The notes under the pieces were generated by a model. That model made no database searches. It saw only the letters and a program-made list of their open reading frames with translations, and was not told where the DNA came from. Shown one piece after another: positions 5,853 through 7,791 of a stretch of 7,791 bases of DNA (positions are counted from its first letter, which is position 1; each line of letters opens with the position of its first letter). Made by a program: the position numbers and the translations under genes. Origin of the DNA: CAZLMW01 sp964560875 (GTDB taxonomy: Bacteria; Myxococcota_A; UBA9042). The DNA is taken from assembly GCA_964560875.1 (NCBI GenBank), contig CAZLMW010000209.1, positions 1 through 7,791 of the forward strand, in the 5' to 3' direction.

Positions 5853-6167
5853 CGCACCGTCTTTCAGCGGAGAGCCGCCGGCTCGCTGTCGGCTACGGCG
5901 CCCGAGCACGCCGCAAGCGCGTCGTGCCGGTTGGTTTCGGATACCGAGTCGGCGGCCGCGGCCGATGGCGGACTCGGAAATGGCGGATGGCGGATTTTCG
6001 GAGCTCGGAGGGCGGGAAAGCGCCTGGGGGTGTGAGACTGGAGCTCGTTGGGATTCATCCGGAGGCGCCGGGGACGGTCGCGGGCGAGAACGGGCGGATG
6101 GAAGGCGCGTCGCCGAAGCCGCGCAGCCCCCGTACTCAGGCGCCGCACAGTCTGCTAGATTGCCGCC
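5853..6167. other. Divergent intergenic region (315 bases)
   Basis: This lies between the uncertain start of the minus-strand Cys-rich gene and the kinase start. Open frames exist on both strands, but their residues (Arg/Pro/Ser-rich, no motifs) look like chance products of GC-rich DNA. Visible features are three copies of ATGGCGGA (5965-5972, 5980-5987, 5987-5994, the last two overlapping by one base), a perfect 12-base palindrome CGGCCGCGGCCG at 5953-5964, and the kinase promoter candidate at its right edge. It may also hold the lost N terminus of the Cys-rich gene. Confidence 0.5.
6153..6161 (+). promoter_or_regulatory. Candidate extended -10 element for the kinase gene
   Basis: TGCTAGATT (TGn followed by TAGATT) ends 6 bases before the GTG start at 6168. 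That spacing would place transcription initiation at or within a base or two of the start codon, giving a leaderless or near-leaderless mRNA. No Shine-Dalgarno sequence exists in this gap, which agrees with that reading. No convincing -35 box is present. Prediction by eye only. Confidence 0.4.
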
Positions 6168-7791
6168 GTGGTCGACCTCTGCCGCGAATGCAACCAACCG
6201 CCAACGGGTGACAGCTGCCCCGTGCGGCATCCGCTTTGCCCGGTCTTCGGCTTCACCCCGTCGAGCGGCGGCGATGGCGAGATCGTCGGCAGCGTCGTCG
6301 GCGGCCGATACCGCGTCGAATCGGTGCTCGGCAAGGGTGGCTTCGGCACCGTCTACGCGGCCAAGCACCTCACCACCAAGCAAGACATCGTCATCAAGGT
6401 GCTCAACGCGGTCATCGCCAACGACGAGATCCAGGTGAAGCGGTTCTTCAACGAAGCGCTGATGACCTCGCAGCTCAAGCATCCCAATACGGTGCGCGTC
6501 TTTGATTTCGGTCACACCGACAGCGGCCTGCTCTTCATCGCGATGGAGCGATTGGACGGCCGCGAGTTCCGCGATGTCCTCAAGGATGAAGCGCCGCTCG
6601 AGCCCCTGCGAGCGGTCCGGATCGCTTGCAGCGTGCTGCGGTCACTCGCCGAAGCGCACGACGTTGGCTTGGTCCATCGCGATCTCAAGCCGGGCAACAT
6701 CTTCATCTGTGAGGTGCGCGGCGAAAAAGACTTCGTGAAGCTGCTCGACTTCGGCATCGCCAAGTCCACCGGCGACGACGTCGAGGCCGACCTGACCAAG
6801 CCCGGTTTCGCGGTTGGCACGCCCAAGTACATGAGCCCCGAGCAGGCGCGGGCCGAAAAGCTCGACGCCCGCTCCGATCTCTATTCGCTCGGCGTGATCC
6901 TTTACGAAGCGCTGACCGGAAAGCCGCCGTTTCGCGCCAAGAGCGCGATGCAGCTCATCGTCAAACACCTCAACGAAGACCCGGTCGCGATCGAACGCCG
7001 CGTCTCGGATCTCCCCGGGGGACTCGCCGACGTCGTGATGCGCGCGCTGTCGAAGAATCGTCGCCATCGGTTCCGCGACGCAGACGACATGCGCGCGGCG
7101 CTCGAGAATGTGCTCGTGGCCTCGGGCGCCGGGCTCGGAACGCGCCGCGACGTATCCCAGCCGACGCATCCAGGCGACATCGAGACCGAGAAGGCGCCGC
7201 TCCGGTCGGTTCGCCTCGACATCGATGGCGGCGCCGGTCGCCATCGGTCGGTCCGTAGCGCGCATAAGGATGACGCCGCGTCCGGAAACGGTGAGGCCGA
7301 GACCGTTCACCTGCCAGACACCGGCTCCGATCCACGCGCCAGGGCCCGCGCCGCGGGCGTCGACGAAGACGATATCCCCACCGGCCCGATGGCGGACGAG
7401 CCCGGCGGACCGGCGCCCGGACCCACAGAGGACAGCCGGGCCGAGGCCGAGACGCTGCCGCTCGGTGGCAAGCGCAAGAACGTCCGTCCGGCGGCGAGTC
7501 GCCCGCCCGCGCCGGAAGCATTCGCGCCAGTTGACGCCGATAGCGAGCAGCCGCCCTCTATCCCGGCCGTCGCTGTGGCAGGCGCCGCCGTTGCCGCCGG
7601 GGCTGCGATCGCCGCCGCAAGCGCCAAGACCGTGCCGGCCAACGACTCGCTCGCCGCACGCAAGCCGCTGTTCGACAAGAAGGCCAAGAAGTCCACAAAG
7701 AGCGGCTGGGACGCCAACTCGGTGGCCAGTCATCCCGACTCGATCGACCGTTCGAGCGTGGTTCCATCCAGTCCGGGTCGGCCCGCTCGCA
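6168..7791 (+). CDS. Pkn-type Ser/Thr protein kinase with N-terminal zinc-ribbon-like motif (3' partial)
   Basis: GTG 6168 is the start: an in-frame TAG lies at 6156-6158, and the first residues (MVDLCRECNQPP) already belong to the protein. Residues 5-24 show C-x2-C-x8-C-x3-H-x2-C, a zinc-ribbon-like motif seen ahead of kinase domains in Myxococcota. The catalytic domain spans about 47-320: Gly-rich loop GKGGFG (55-60), ATP-binding Lys77 in VIKVL, HRDLKPGN with catalytic Asp172, LDFG with metal-binding Asp194, and GTPKYMSPEQ in the activation and P+1 loops. All key residues are present, so it should be active. C-terminal to it are an acidic, Pro/Gly-rich linker, an Ala/Val/Gly-rich hydrophobic stretch (IPAVAVAGAAVAAGAAIAAA, about 466-485) that could be a membrane segment, and a Lys-rich stretch (KKAKKSTKSG). 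The reading frame runs off the window after 541 codons, so the C-terminal output or sensor domain is unknown. Such kinases phosphorylate Ser/Thr in regulatory proteins; the substrate cannot be told here. Confidence 0.96.
   Translation, partial: MVDLCRECNQPPTGDSCPVRHPLCPVFGFTPSSGGDGEIVGSVVGGRYRVESVLGKGGFGTVYAAKHLTTKQDIVIKVLNAVIANDEIQVKRFFNEALMTSQLKHPNTVRVFDFGHTDSGLLFIAMERLDGREFRDVLKDEAPLEPLRAVRIACSVLRSLAEAHDVGLVHRDLKPGNIFICEVRGEKDFVKLLDFGIAKSTGDDVEADLTKPGFAVGTPKYMSPEQARAEKLDARSDLYSLGVILYEALTGKPPFRAKSAMQLIVKHLNEDPVAIERRVSDLPGGLADVVMRALSKNRRHRFRDADDMRAALENVLVASGAGLGTRRDVSQPTHPGDIETEKAPLRSVRLDIDGGAGRHRSVRSAHKDDAASGNGEAETVHLPDTGSDPRARARAAGVDEDDIPTGPMADEPGGPAPGPTEDSRAEAETLPLGGKRKNVRPAASRPPAPEAFAPVDADSEQPPSIPAVAVAGAAVAAGAAIAAASAKTVPANDSLAARKPLFDKKAKKSTKSGWDANSVASHPDSIDRSSVVPSSPGRPAR

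Noticed and set aside
5853..6515. Upstream part of the Cys-rich minus-strand frame, opening at ATG 6515
   Set aside because: It would run antisense into the kinase gene, and the residues have no signal peptide or Cys pattern; only the part from about 5852 downward looks coding.
6642..7733. Minus-strand open frame of 363 codons
   Set aside because: It is antisense to the Ser/Thr kinase, whose motifs are unambiguous. The translation is Gly/Arg-rich without domains, a usual mirror of GC-rich coding DNA.

Overview
The window is GC-rich with strong G/C bias at third codon positions. It mixes an RCC1-type beta-propeller protein, cysteine-rich secreted-type proteins, a small lipoprotein and a Pkn-type Ser/Thr kinase with an N-terminal zinc-ribbon-like segment. 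That combination is typical of large-genome Myxococcota (Polyangia/Nannocystis/Sandaracinus-like) or neighbouring deltaproteobacterial lineages. The taxonomic call is an inference from gene content and style, not a search result. I found no rRNA, tRNA, CRISPR array, integrase or transposase.

Layout. (1) 1-1296 (+): 3' part of a secreted-type protein with a Ser/Ala/Asp linker, a short Cys-rich module and seven RCC1 repeats. (2) 1297-1990: a scrambled region. Just after the RCC1 stop lies an orphan Cys-rich coding fragment (about 1308-1427), then a minus-strand lipoprotein gene (1431-1861) split by a one-base frame change at a run of six A residues. Beyond it is a second, near-identical copy of the 3' end of the RCC1 gene (about 1941-1990). 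The two fragments look like the head and tail of a decayed RCC1 paralogue, with the lipoprotein gene between them. (3) 2205-3773 (+): a protein with a Pro/Ala/Thr-rich N terminus, a possible papain-like Cys/His hydrolase core and a charged helical C terminus; it could be an exported hydrolase or toxin-like protein. (4) 3987-5060 (+): a stand-alone topoisomerase VI A / Spo11-like protein with a Toprim domain and no B subunit beside it. (5) 5121-5852 (-): a protein with 26 cysteines, convergent with the topoisomerase-like gene, with no recognisable signal peptide in frame. (6) 5853-6167: divergent intergenic region. (7) 6168-7791 (+): Ser/Thr protein kinase with a complete catalytic domain; its C-terminal region runs off the window.

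The genes do not form one obvious operon. They alternate in strand and show signs of duplication, decay and insertion, as in an accessory or fast-evolving region. The least ordinary elements are the orphan Spo11/TopoVI-A-like gene, the putative hydrolase upstream of it, and the disrupted RCC1-paralogue/lipoprotein locus. No multi-gene system can be demonstrated from this window alone.
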